Source of the DNA: Nitzschia sp. DOCU1
Taxonomy: Eukaryota > Bacillariophyta > Bacillariophyceae > Bacillariales > Bacillariaceae
Direction of reading: 5' to 3'
Assembly (NCBI GenBank): GCA_951394045.1
Contig: OX595986.1
Location: 4,369,534-4,433,533 of the forward strand
Length of the DNA stretch: 64,000 nt
The notes beneath the pieces were generated by a model that was not told the origin of the DNA, ran no database searches, and worked only from the letters and a program-made list of their open reading frames with translations. The position numbers and the translations under genes were made by a program. Positions 11,829 to 22,054 of this stretch are shown piece by piece; within the stretch, counting starts at the first letter, position 1, and the number at the start of each line of letters is the position of its first letter.

Positions 11829-11836
11829 TGACGTCA
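11829..11836. promoter_or_regulatory. TGACGTCA palindrome (CRE-like box 2)
   Basis: A second full palindrome, extended to TTGACGTCAA, lies 78 bp from the first. Two perfect copies so close together in a promoter-sized region are unlikely to be random. Confidence 0.45.
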
Positions 11837-11949
11837 AATGCGTGATCCGTTGAAGCCAATCGGATCCAAGGCAGGAAAAAAAGAGGATAGGGAAAGGCGC
11901 GCGACACCGTTCGGAAGCAGGTGCAAATCCGAGGCCACTCGCTATACCT

Positions 11950-11970
11950 GGGGGGGGTGTGGGGGGGGGG
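11950..11970 (+). other. G-run (G8-TGT-G10)
   Basis: Eight then ten consecutive G residues are separated by TGT. The run could form a G-quadruplex or be a slippage-prone tract. It lies between the DCC gene and the Helitron-like element. Confidence 0.7.
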
Positions 11971-12312
11971 ATTCAACCTTCCATTTTTTAGGTCGCGTTT
12001 TCGTTTTTACTAAGCCCTCACTTATAGAAGAAAAAATATCAGTGGATTTTCATTTATCGAATTTCACTTTTTGGAGGCAAGGCATCCTCGCCGGCATCCT
12101 CGCATTAGTTACAGAAATGGATGACTTTTGCTGTCGTAATCTACTTTGGGTTAAATAAAGTATGACTTTGGTTGTCGTGAGCTGCGTCAAAGACGTCGCT
12201 CGGACAGGATTGTGGAGAGAACAAAAAGGTGCTTGTGATTTTGATGGTACAAAAATAGAGTGCGCAGTAGTGAGGCGCATTTTGGCTGCGCAGTATGTGC
12301 GCTTCCTATTTA

Positions 12313-15300
12313 CTATACATCTACCGTTTCTAAATCTTCGTCGTCTGAATCGTCGTCTTCTTGGTTGTCATCTTCGTCGGCCAAGATTGAGTGTCGTAGT
12401 CTTGTCATCATATTCAAATATTCTTCGTCAGGCTGAAAAGAGATATCGTCGGGCAAGGCAGAGGAGAGGAAAATGCCACTTAGTGTACGAACTCTGGAAA
12501 GGACGACATAGGCCCAGTTTCGCATCCGACACCAATCAACCACGACCAGATTGTCGACAGATTTGCCTTGTAGTTTGTGGACCGTAGTAGCGTAATTTAT
12601 CACGGCTGGAAAGTGAACCAGATCGATTGCCAGGCTCTCTCTTTTCTTCTTGCTTGGGTCAGTACTGCAAGGATATTGGACCTTCATCGTTTTCGATCTC
12701 GGATAAAGTTTGAAGATGCCTTCGAATGATGGGGAGTGCATTTTGTCGAAGCGCAAAACAATATGATCAACATCATCAATAGCCACCGTATTGACCCATC
12801 GCCCATGCATTTTCATTGGTTTTAGCTGCGCATTGGGCTTGAATACCGCTTTTTGGAATGCGCAGCAGGTTCCATTTGCGACTCCGAGTTTCACCGTTAT
12901 ATTCTCGCTCACCATCATCTCGCATCCGTGAAAAAGTGCCAGAAACGGATCTGCTTTGTAGGTTCTATTCGTGATGTGTGCATCGGAACACCTTTCCCAC
13001 AACAATTTATGATGAAGCGGAGTGAGAGTCCGCTTATTGACTGACCATTTGCCGGTACCTCGAATAATGATGGCGCCTTCTGGGATAGGATCCCCGCGCT
13101 GAGATGAGTGAAACTGATTGAGGTAAGTGCGAAAAACACTTGCGTTGATTTCAGAGCGTTTCTGGTTGGTGAATACCGCATACCGCGCATCCAAATTCTG
13201 AGGAATTTTTAGCTTGTTGGGGTATATTTCACGTTCGCGTAATAGGGTGCGCAGAAGTGCATCATCACCATCTCGTGCTTTACTCATTGCTTCGCCCAAA
13301 AGAGGATCGTCCTTGTACCTGTGCGTTCCATCTAGTTCCACCATTTGATTCAAGCAAAGTTCCCACAATGGACTTGGCTCTCCCTTGAAGATGGGTTCAC
13401 CACCAATTCCATCCAATTGGCAGAAATCGCCAATGAATACAATTGGTATGTTTCCGTAAGCATATTGTCGACAATCCGTCAAGCTTTGCAAACGTGCGCT
13501 CAAATTGCGCAAAGTTGTCTGAGTTCCAAACGATATCTCGTCAACGATATTCATTCTAGTGTCGATGAAGGCTTGTTGTTCCTCGAAGGTAGCTGGTTTA
13601 TTTTTGATCAACCCGAATTGTCGACAAGTTGTATCACCTGCAATCGAAATGGAAGCAGCACCGGTAATAGCCGTCAACCGAATTGTTGTTTCCGTGAAGT
13701 GATGGTGGATGTTGGAACTAAAAGCTTTAGCGTAAGCCATAAGAGAATCCAGAATTTTTGCTGTATTCGACAGTTAGGACTGTTGCGTTCTCATTATTCA
13801 AATAGCAGGATATTGCGACTTACATTTTCCGGCACCGGCTGGACCTGTGATGAACATCGTCAGCGGTCCCACCCGCTGTCGTGATCCACACGCCATTCGT
13901 TTCAATCGAGCCTTTTCTCTCAAATTGCCAGGACCTTCTGCATCTTTATAGAACGTCGAGACATAAGTCGAAGCCAAAATTTCGAAGGCACGCTGTTGCT
14001 TTTTGTCAAGTTTGTCTCGCCTGCCCCATTGCTTGATGGATGCGCATGTGCCGTTTGCAAAACTGGTGATATTACCACTTCGTTCTGCAGCAGTGTTTGT
14101 AGAATACACTAGCGTGCTTTGGGTTGCGAGTCTGTTTAAGGTTTGCAGTTGGCATTTGAAACGCTCATTATGGACTGCGCCACCAGTCAATGAAGGCTCT
14201 TCTGCAGGAAGTTGATGTTCACTTATGACAGATACGGATTGATGGGGTGCTAAATTCGCTGTAGTAGACGAAATAGTAACTTCATTGCATGCTCCTTTCT
14301 GGGCGACGTTCGAAGGGTTGATAACCTCCGAAACGTAACTTGCATCAACGTTGTCAGCAGTGTCGAATTCTATGGAAGCTTGCGCTAACACTGATTCGAG
14401 ATGCTGAGCTTCCATAAAGGGATCTGCTTCTTCCAAGTTTTCTTCTGCTTCTTCATCCAGTGTCGTAGTATTCGTCAATTCATTCATTGGTAGTTCAACG
14501 CGCAGTGAATTATGAATATTCTGAATATTGTTGCCGTATTGGATTGCCTCTTCCGAAATGTACTGCGCATACTCGCGAAAAGCCTCTTGATAGCTCTCGT
14601 TGTTGCCAAGAAGTTCTTCAAAATTCTGGAATGGCTTGAAAAGCATCAAGAACCTCCGACAGTATGTTTCCCTGTTCTTGAAAATGGGGGAGGATGACGG
14701 CAAATCGCAAGGTTGAAGCAACGATCCACCGAATTCTGAAGAACTGACCAACCAACTCCATCCGAAATTGCCCACACGTTTCTCGTTGCATTTGACAATA
14801 ACATAACGTTGGTGCAGAGGATGGTCGGCAGTGAAATGATAGGCTTTTAGGTCTTGAGTTTTTGCCATAGCCGCTGGCACAACATCGGTTTGCCGATAGA
14901 ACTTAAAAAAGGTCCAGTCCTTCAATCGGGCATCACGGTAGATATAATTCATAGCAGTATGACACCAAGTCGCTTTCCCGTTAACCATTCGCATCACACC
15001 AAGTGAATCTTTACCAAGCAGCCATGATTCCGATGAAACGACGGGTATAGCAACATTAGGATGCGAGAAACGGAAGCGTGATTCTCGCAGAGCAAGATAA
15101 TGCGCCATTGGCGCAGCGCAAATGTGTGCGTTCACGTGGGCATAAACTCCGGCTAATAAGCGACGGAACCCTTCATGACGCGGTGTTCTTTCATTGGAAT
15201 CCTGCTGTTCTTGGGCATTTATCAGATTCGAAATAACTTCAGCAACTTTGGCGTAAGCTTGCCGTTCTTCCTTTTGCTGACCTTTAGCTTGATATCCTGT

Positions 15301-17771
15301 GACATAGAAAACGCATGGTCCATTCATTGCGACTAACACGTTCGTGTTGTACCCGAGAGATTTGGTCAGAATTGGAGAATGCGTATTCATGAAAGCATCT
15401 TGTACGTTTCGAGCAGGGGTGAACCGAAACATTTCATACTCGGTAGATTCACCGAACACGTTAAACCACAAATCCAAACAACCTTTAGTTTTCAACATAT
15501 CCTTCTCGCACGTTTCCTCTGGTAGATTGAAACAACATTCGCAGCCTTTTGCGAAACAGCGGTTGACATGAACACAACAGTGGGTATTATGGAATACGCT
15601 TGACATAAAGTAGCGACGTCCAGTTTGCTTAGGTTCCTGTGTGCACCAATCAGTGTTCATTTGTTCGTTGAACAAAAAATGATCAATTCGTTTGTTCTTG
15701 TCAGGAAATTCGTAGTTGTCTGAGTTCATAACGAAGTTGATTGCATTAGCATTCACGTCGTCGATGCGCAGCTTATTTCCACACGTGTGGCACGTTGCGA
15801 TGTGACCGTTGTGTTCTCGACATTTGCGCTTATGCCGCATTTCTCGCAGTACTTGTTTTGGTACAGGTGTGATGTTTCGTTCCTTTTGTCGTCTTGTAAT
15901 ATAACACTGTGCATCCCTTTTCCTCTTTCGTACTCGTTGCTTAGGATTGCATTTTGGACACTGAAAAACACGGTAGTCTGAAAAGATCCCAGATTCCAGA
16001 TCTTCATCTTGGAAAAGCTTTGCGCTGGCTATTTTGCCACAAAATGTAAGTAGTTCCTTTTTTGCAATCGATCTTGCGGATTTCGACACACTATCATCTT
16101 GACATTGCACGTTGTGCATTAACTTTCCCCAATCCTTAATAAACAGCAGAAAGTGTCCATGAAGCGTTTTTCTTCCTTGTTCTTCTGTCGCCAAGCACCA
16201 CGCAGTCAACTCACCAAAGATTCCCGGTCCTTTAGCTTTATGCTCCTTGCAATCCCATTGGAGCAGGTGTTCGATCACAAGAGTCGTGATACGATCGTAT
16301 TCTTCGGCACAGAAACCAGGGTAACTGTTGCGAGTTGTCTGACGTTCCAGATATTGTTCATATATCAGTTCGTTTGACATGGCGTCTATGACTTCTGGCG
16401 GTTCATACTCAAAACGGTTCTCTTGAGGTAGGGCATAGCATGAGATGCGATAGTTGCGTTTATCGTCCGGGGTCAACGTAAGAAAGACAGCGGGAAGACC
16501 GAATTCCATAACGTATCCAAAATATTCGCGGCGCGCTTTTTGAGCGGCTTCATTAGTATGTGGCAAACTTCCGCATGTAGCATGAATGGATCGCAAGAAC
16601 TGTGCGTTTCGCTGAGATGAATATTGTCTTGGATCATTAGACCTCACTGCTCTAATCCCACTTTGTAGTTCATCCACCGTCATGGCACCAACTTGCTCTG
16701 CGAACGAGGTTCCTCGAGGATGTGAAAAATTCGCTCGTAAGCAAGTATCTTTGAATATCAGCTCTTTCATGAGGAGATTGAAGACAATCAATATGAACAT
16801 TGCCCCATGGAACGCACGGTTACCAGATTGTAAATAACGGCGCAGTGTTTTTGTTTGATTCCTCTTGAAAGCAGTCGGAACTTGAAAAATCTTTGACAGC
16901 TGGCCCAATGCCGGATCTCCGGGTAACCCAGAATGACCGTACGGAAATATCAGAGGAAACGCACGTGAAACAGTGTCGTTGTTGTAGTCCACGACAATAT
17001 CTGCACTAGGTCGTGCATGAATTCTTGCGTTGAAATTACCATTCTCAAACCGTTCCATAACGAATTTGCGAAATTCTTCCTGATTTGCGAAACCACCATT
17101 CAAAGTAGTGGGATTGGAGCCATCTGGAAGTACGACTGTGACACTAACATGATTCTCCAGCACGACGTCCTGAGTTTGAAGAAGGTCTTCGTCGTCACTT
17201 TAAATGTTACTTGTTGTCAGCTTCATAATAAGTCGAATATTGGACAATAATTGACTGCGCACTCCACTTACCAATTTTGTGTCTCAATATATGGTTCCGG
17301 AACCGTGTCGGGGATGACAATATTTGCATAGTGACAGTTGTTCGCTTTCAACCAAAGGAGTGCGCGCTTCACTTTTGCGCCGTCCACCATTACTTGTTTT
17401 AACACTGTTGCTCGTTGATCAGTTGTGAAAGGCCCACACAACACGACTAGCAATTGTCCATTCATTCCCGCACTGTTGAGGTTGTCAATATGCGATACAA
17501 TCGGTCCAGGTTTGTGATCGTAAAAAGTATGCCAGCCTTGAATATGCTGATGACACCCTCCGAAAAAGATCCAACTCTGGCAAACGGTGCGCACTGTACT
17601 AACCAACGCCAGTTCCACTTCGTTCAGACAAGTCAGTTCAGGTGGCGGGTCGCCAACAAGATATCCCATGATTAGTGCGTCGTCAGGCGGCCACCGTGTC
17701 TTCGGACTTTTATCAGAATTGTCTTCCAAATGCTTTTTGCAGCAATTGCAGATGGCTATGCGGTCCTGCAA
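12313..17771 (-). CDS. Helitron Rep/PIF1-like helicase protein
   Basis: Exons 17771-17272, 17197-13824 and 13760-12313 join across 74- and 63-bp introns (both GTAAGT) into 1773 codons. The first exon is DUF6570-like (CNCCKKH, ALIMGYLVGDPPPELTCLN). The second exon carries the Helitron N domain and Rep: a histidine motif in RKTLHGHFLLFIKDW and a two-tyrosine motif in YVTGYQAKG. The second intron splits the helicase P-loop, and splicing restores GPAGAGKS. The helicase continues with IVDEIS (Walker B), FIGDFCQL, TVHKLQGKS and VVLSRVRTL. Rep would nick and join single-stranded DNA and the helicase would unwind it. The 5' end is unresolved: no in-frame ATG follows the stop upstream of 17771, so another exon or a frame break is needed. 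Confidence 0.88.
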
Positions 17772-17937
17772 CTTGTTGTTGTTGTCGTCGTTGTGATTTC
17801 AGCTTGCAATTCAACGAATTATGACCTTTCGCACAAAAACCCGATCCATCGATGTCAGAATTTTCCACCACTCCACGCCGGCCGTTTTCACTACGCAACT
17901 GATGGCTGCCTACATATTTCGAGCATGCCAATAGCAT
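12313..17937 (-). mobile_element. Helitron-like rolling-circle transposon
   Basis: A single long minus-strand gene encodes DUF6570, Helitron-like Rep and PIF1 helicase regions in that order, the diagnostic layout of an autonomous Helitron. The listed bounds are those of the coding region and a possible leader. The terminal TC and CTRR ends and the 3' hairpin were not securely located, so the element extends an unknown distance on both sides. A TTAG followed by a TCAGC/GCTGA hairpin at 11730-11752 is a weak 3' end candidate. No stop or frameshift interrupts the 1773-codon frame, suggesting a young, possibly active copy. Confidence 0.85.
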
Positions 17938-18535
17938 ACCACACGCGAGCTGTTGAAGTCAGCGCTTCCCAACTGACGCTTGCGCAGCCTCAATAAATGC
18001 GATTCCCCCACCATTCACCCTCATCCAGGCACGCAAGTATGTTCCGCATATACGTTACTTACACGCGCGCCACACCAGCCATCCTCGACGCCCACCAGTT
18101 CCGCCATCACGCGTGCCAGCCACTCCCGGCATGATGCCCACAGAACCCAGCCACGTGTCCAGGCCGAGCCCTTCTTTGCAATTCGAACTCTCTCCCTTTC
18201 ATGCCTCTGCTGGAAAAGTTGTTGTGTGCGGCTTGTCAACAACAGCACAAACATCAATATCGTACTGTGGAGGCTCTTGTCTATATTGTCATTATTAGAG
18301 CCTTAGCTTTAGTACCACTCGCTCTATAGATCGCATTACCGACGACGGGAAAGTTACTTCGTGTTTGTAGCATACAGGAAGGAGCTTGAAGAGTTTACTA
18401 TAACATACTGGGAAAAGCAATCACCCACAAACCCCACGTCTGCAGCTGACCAGGAACCAGTTGCCGAGTGAAGTATTTCGGGTCTTTCTAGTTGACTTGA
18501 AGCAGAAGACGCAGAGTAAAGTAATCATCGAAAAC
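17772..18535. other. Intergenic / possible Helitron 5' flank
   Basis: A minus-strand ATG frame from 17937 contains a zinc-knuckle-like string, CAKGHNSLNCKLK, immediately upstream of the Helitron coding frame but in a different frame. It may be the element's true N-terminus. The remainder is the promoter of the JmjC gene. Confidence 0.4.
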
Positions 18536-20392
18536 ATGCCTGCTGTTGGACGCGATCGCCAAGTGTTGGAAGAGGCAAGTTACTTCTGCAAGACCAAGTC
18601 TCACTGGCCAAGGCCTTGCAATCACCACAAGCCCACATTGGAGGACCTTCAAACAACGACATTTTCAGATTATGTCCGCAAGGTGGTTTTGAAGGAAGCC
18701 GAGCCAAAATATGAAGATCAAGTGGTACAAGTAGTTGAGGCAAATGCCGTCTCGGGGGACGAGTCTTCCCGTGCCAGCCCAACGGCTGCCACAAGACTTC
18801 CCGTGGAGAATCGTCCTCCCCCATCTCGAGATATCATCAATCTACCACCCATGCCTTATAGGAATGGAATGGCGAAGGTTACACTACCCAAGGGTTTTAT
18901 TGAGAGTGGGGGTGTGGATCCGACGGGGCGAGGCCCCCAGTGGGCAGCTGGTACTCCACTAGGGGATATGCAGTTACCGTCGCCTATAAAGCAGGTGCTT
19001 CGGGGTATCGGGGGAATATACGAGTATACCTTTCTGGATCTAGCACCCATGTCAGCGGTGGAGTACAGAGAAGTCGCGGACGAGTATTTGAAATCTCAAG
19101 TAGGTCCCAAGGCGGACGAAACCTCCATTGAAATGCTCGAACGCAAGTTTTGGAAGCGTCTAGGACCCACTATGCAGCCTGCTTTGTATGGGGCTGACAT
19201 GGAAGGAACGCTTTTCAAGAAAAGTGATTATTGCTGTGGCTGGAATATCTCGCAGCTACACTCTTGTCTGGAATTGCTTCTATGCGACCAACCAGAGGGA
19301 CACGAGGGCGGTATCCCAGGAGTCACTACACCCTACTTGTACTTTGGAATGTGGGCGTCCGTCTTTTGTGCGCACACGGAAGATATGAATCTACTTTCCA
19401 TCAATTACTTGCATGCGGGAGCTCCAAAAGTATGGTACGCTGTTGCGGCAGGGGAAGATGCCCAGCGACTGGAGCAATTGTGCGAGGGACATTACCATCA
19501 AGCAAAGAATGGCTGCCCCGAATACATGCGGCACAAGAGAGCTCTGATTTCTCCAGCTATTCTAAAAAAGGCTGGAATCAAGTTCACCACGACAGTTCAG
19601 TACCCTGGTGATGCCATGATCACATTCCCTGGTAGCTATCACTTTGGTTTCAATACTGGGTTCAATGTTGCAGAAGCTACAAACTTCGCTGTCCCCGAAT
19701 GGGTCCCCTATGGAAGACGGGCACATATTTGCTTATGCAGGCCGGACTCTGTGAGAATAGATATGGCAAAGTTTGAGCGTTTGCTGCTGCAATACGAAAA
19801 AGACGTCAAGCAATCGAAACGAATACCGTGGAGAGATTGGGCCGTCAAACTTAGACTCAAACGAAAGGAGAATGCCGAGGAGCGACAACTGGGAAGTCCG
19901 ACTAACAAGTCGAAAAAGGATGATGCGGAAAATCAGCATGCCCGTCGAAAGCCATTTTGGGTCGAAGTCATGCAGCCAGCCAACGGCCATTCGAAGAAGC
20001 TCAAGACGACCTCGGGGGGATCCTCTAAGAAACGAAAGCAAAAGCCGCTAGAAGTCTGGCACTTGGCAAAACCAGGTAGTCGGAAATCACTTCGGCCAAC
20101 AGTCCGGGTTCTGTGCATCGTACCAGCGGAAATTGATGGTGTTGAAAAGAATGAGGATTCGTCCGATGAGGAATCGGACGACGAGGAGTGCTTTGCTGGG
20201 GTAATCATAGAAGCGCGTGATGACCACGTGCGTGTGAGATTTGATGGTATGGGGAAAAAAGACGATACGTGGATGGAAATCGACTCACCCAAACTTTTCC
20301 TGGACGGTGGAAGATGGGAAGAGGATTTGACCGAGGAGTTGCCAGCTATGCACTACTGGAACGAAGTAGATTCAAAGCGTAGATGCTTATAA
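18536..20392 (+). CDS. KDM4-like JmjC histone demethylase with C-terminal Tudor-like domain
   Basis: A single exon of 618 residues starts at the first in-frame ATG (MPAVGRDRQ). The JmjC core covers about residues 215-400. TPYLYFGMWASVFCAHTED carries the Fe(II) ligands His280 and Glu282, and GSYHFGFNTGFN carries His369. The KDM4 zinc site is also present: GCPEYMRHK supplies Cys and His, and ICLC near residue 400 supplies two Cys. INYLHAGAPKVWYAV matches the 2-oxoglutarate pocket of KDM4. These enzymes demethylate H3K9 or H3K36 trimethyl-lysine. No clear JmjN is visible. The C-terminus (about 530-605) has VRVRFDGMGKKDDTWMEIDS, like a Tudor-knot or chromo-barrel. It is nuclear by basic linkers at 440-510. 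Confidence 0.92.
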   Translation: MPAVGRDRQVLEEASYFCKTKSHWPRPCNHHKPTLEDLQTTTFSDYVRKVVLKEAEPKYEDQVVQVVEANAVSGDESSRASPTAATRLPVENRPPPSRDIINLPPMPYRNGMAKVTLPKGFIESGGVDPTGRGPQWAAGTPLGDMQLPSPIKQVLRGIGGIYEYTFLDLAPMSAVEYREVADEYLKSQVGPKADETSIEMLERKFWKRLGPTMQPALYGADMEGTLFKKSDYCCGWNISQLHSCLELLLCDQPEGHEGGIPGVTTPYLYFGMWASVFCAHTEDMNLLSINYLHAGAPKVWYAVAAGEDAQRLEQLCEGHYHQAKNGCPEYMRHKRALISPAILKKAGIKFTTTVQYPGDAMITFPGSYHFGFNTGFNVAEATNFAVPEWVPYGRRAHICLCRPDSVRIDMAKFERLLLQYEKDVKQSKRIPWRDWAVKLRLKRKENAEERQLGSPTNKSKKDDAENQHARRKPFWVEVMQPANGHSKKLKTTSGGSSKKRKQKPLEVWHLAKPGSRKSLRPTVRVLCIVPAEIDGVEKNEDSSDEESDDEECFAGVIIEARDDHVRVRFDGMGKKDDTWMEIDSPKLFLDGGRWEEDLTEELPAMHYWNEVDSKRRCL

Positions 20393-20479
20393 CGGCTAGT
20401 GCTCACAACTTTTTATCCTAATTGGGTCTACTATTTTGTCGTAGAAACAGTGCACAATCTTCTGTTAGGACATGAACTC

Positions 20480-21667
20480 CTAGTAGTATCCCAAGCCCAA
20501 TGAATCCTCGATGTCTCGTTGTTCGTCGTAGTCATCGTATTCCTCATCATCGTCGTCTTCTTCTTCGTATTCGGCCTCAACACCATCACTGTCTGTCAGC
20601 ACTTCCTGGCTCGGGGCGACCCATTGGTCGTCTCCACCTTGTGCAAATGCGGCCCATTCCGCTAGCTCCTCAGCTGACATGCTTGTATCTTGTGCCGAGT
20701 CGTCCGAATCTGCCAGGGAGTCTTCTTTTGTTGGCGGTGAGGAGTTGCCGGCTTCCAGCCGCAGTTCCGCCTTGGCATCTTCTTTGACGTCATCTGTAAA
20801 GTCCAGCTCGAGTCTTCGCTTGTCTACCGATTTGACACACAGACGAACTTTGGCCCCCCGTTCCAAGCCGGCCTCGACTAGCCCTTGTTCTCGATCAATA
20901 AACTTGTCATATAATTCTCGAACCTTGAGAATATGTAGCAAACCTAATCGATTGGCACCAACGTCCACCATGACGCCATAGGGCAAAATTCGAACGATGC
21001 GGCCCCTTACTTCCATGCCAGGTTCCAGGGATGTGACGGGAATTTTGGGTTCGGCTGCTGTATACTGTTGGATTTCCTCTTTTTCAAGACAAACTTCCAG
21101 CCTTCCACATTCCGCTTGCACCCGCGATACCCACAAATCCACCGCCTCTTTTTGACGTAATCGAGTCGCGCGTTTTTGAATGACGGATTTCTTTCCCCGA
21201 TCTAGCCGTAACATGGCATTTACAATGTTCCATTCGCCTTTGGAATTAGTCCGACCAACACCGACTTCACAAAAGAGTTTGGGACCCGTCTTGCCATCTA
21301 ACAGTTCTTGGACTACTGTTCCTTTGAGCTTTTGTCCGACTTTTACGTCTTGCAAATGAATCCGTCGGTGCCATTGTCGTTTGCCTTTTTCCCAGGAAGG
21401 CTTCCAGTAACACGGCGGTTCCGACATGGTCTTGGGATACGCTTCTTGCAGAGCCACATTATCGCTGCTAGTAGAGCTAGTAGTCGAAGGAGAAGATGCC
21501 AAGGAACTGCTGCGTTGTCTCAGGGGCCGTCGTCGATAATTGTATGATGGTGTAAACGCTATGGTGGTGCTTGTTACCGCCAAAAGAAAAAGTGTGGTCA
21601 TGACAACCGCCGACAATGTCAGGAGAGACCGGCGACCAGCAGCAGCCCCCGTGGGTCCAGTCATCAT
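20480..21667 (-). CDS. Plastid S1-domain RNA-binding protein
   Basis: A single exon of 395 residues. Residues 1-37 form a signal peptide (LLTLSAVVMTTLFLLAVTST) ending TIAFTP, an ASAFAP-like site with Phe at +1, followed by an Arg/Ser-rich transit peptide. This indicates import into the plastid stroma. Residues 215-290 are a good S1 fold (LEPGMEVRGRIVRILPYGVM, GLLHILKV). Residues 108-196 look like a more diverged S1 repeat. The last 100 residues are strongly acidic. Plastid S1 proteins include ribosomal protein S1, EF-Ts fusions and PSRP-type factors; this one lacks EF-Ts or exonuclease domains, so a role in plastid translation or RNA binding is inferred. It converges with the JmjC gene, 87 bp apart. 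Confidence 0.86.
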   Translation of the reverse strand: MMTGPTGAAAGRRSLLTLSAVVMTTLFLLAVTSTTIAFTPSYNYRRRPLRQRSSSLASSPSTTSSTSSDNVALQEAYPKTMSEPPCYWKPSWEKGKRQWHRRIHLQDVKVGQKLKGTVVQELLDGKTGPKLFCEVGVGRTNSKGEWNIVNAMLRLDRGKKSVIQKRATRLRQKEAVDLWVSRVQAECGRLEVCLEKEEIQQYTAAEPKIPVTSLEPGMEVRGRIVRILPYGVMVDVGANRLGLLHILKVRELYDKFIDREQGLVEAGLERGAKVRLCVKSVDKRRLELDFTDDVKEDAKAELRLEAGNSSPPTKEDSLADSDDSAQDTSMSAEELAEWAAFAQGGDDQWVAPSQEVLTDSDGVEAEYEEEDDDDEEYDDYDEQRDIEDSLGLGYY

Positions 21668-22054
21668 CGTAATCGTCGTGGCTATGATGAAATAGGGAGG
21701 ATCAGAAGAACCCGTTGTGGAACGACAGTGAATAGTCGACGATGTTGTCGGAATCCGTTGTGACGAAAGAGTTGTGGTTGTGATGATGCGTGTCGGCTGG
21801 ATGTGAGAGAGAGAGAGGGCGGAAGGAGAGTCGAGTCAGTCGTCGGTCGTCGTATGGACAACAGTATATGTATATCTATGTTACATACCCACTTACCAAA
21901 GCTGCAATTCGAGCCAGGCGTCCTGCCGCCGACACACTCAAAAGGATATATCCAAACGACGATGGCGGAGTTGTTGGGGGCGAGAATGAACCCGGCGGAA
22001 TCCATATCCAAGAAGCATGTTTAATTTATTTCTATTCTACGATGAAAGAGAATC
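21668..22054. other. Intergenic between two minus-strand genes
   Basis: This holds the promoter of the S1 gene and the 3' end of the SQR gene. A GA microsatellite occurs near 21810. Nothing else was seen. Confidence 0.5.
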
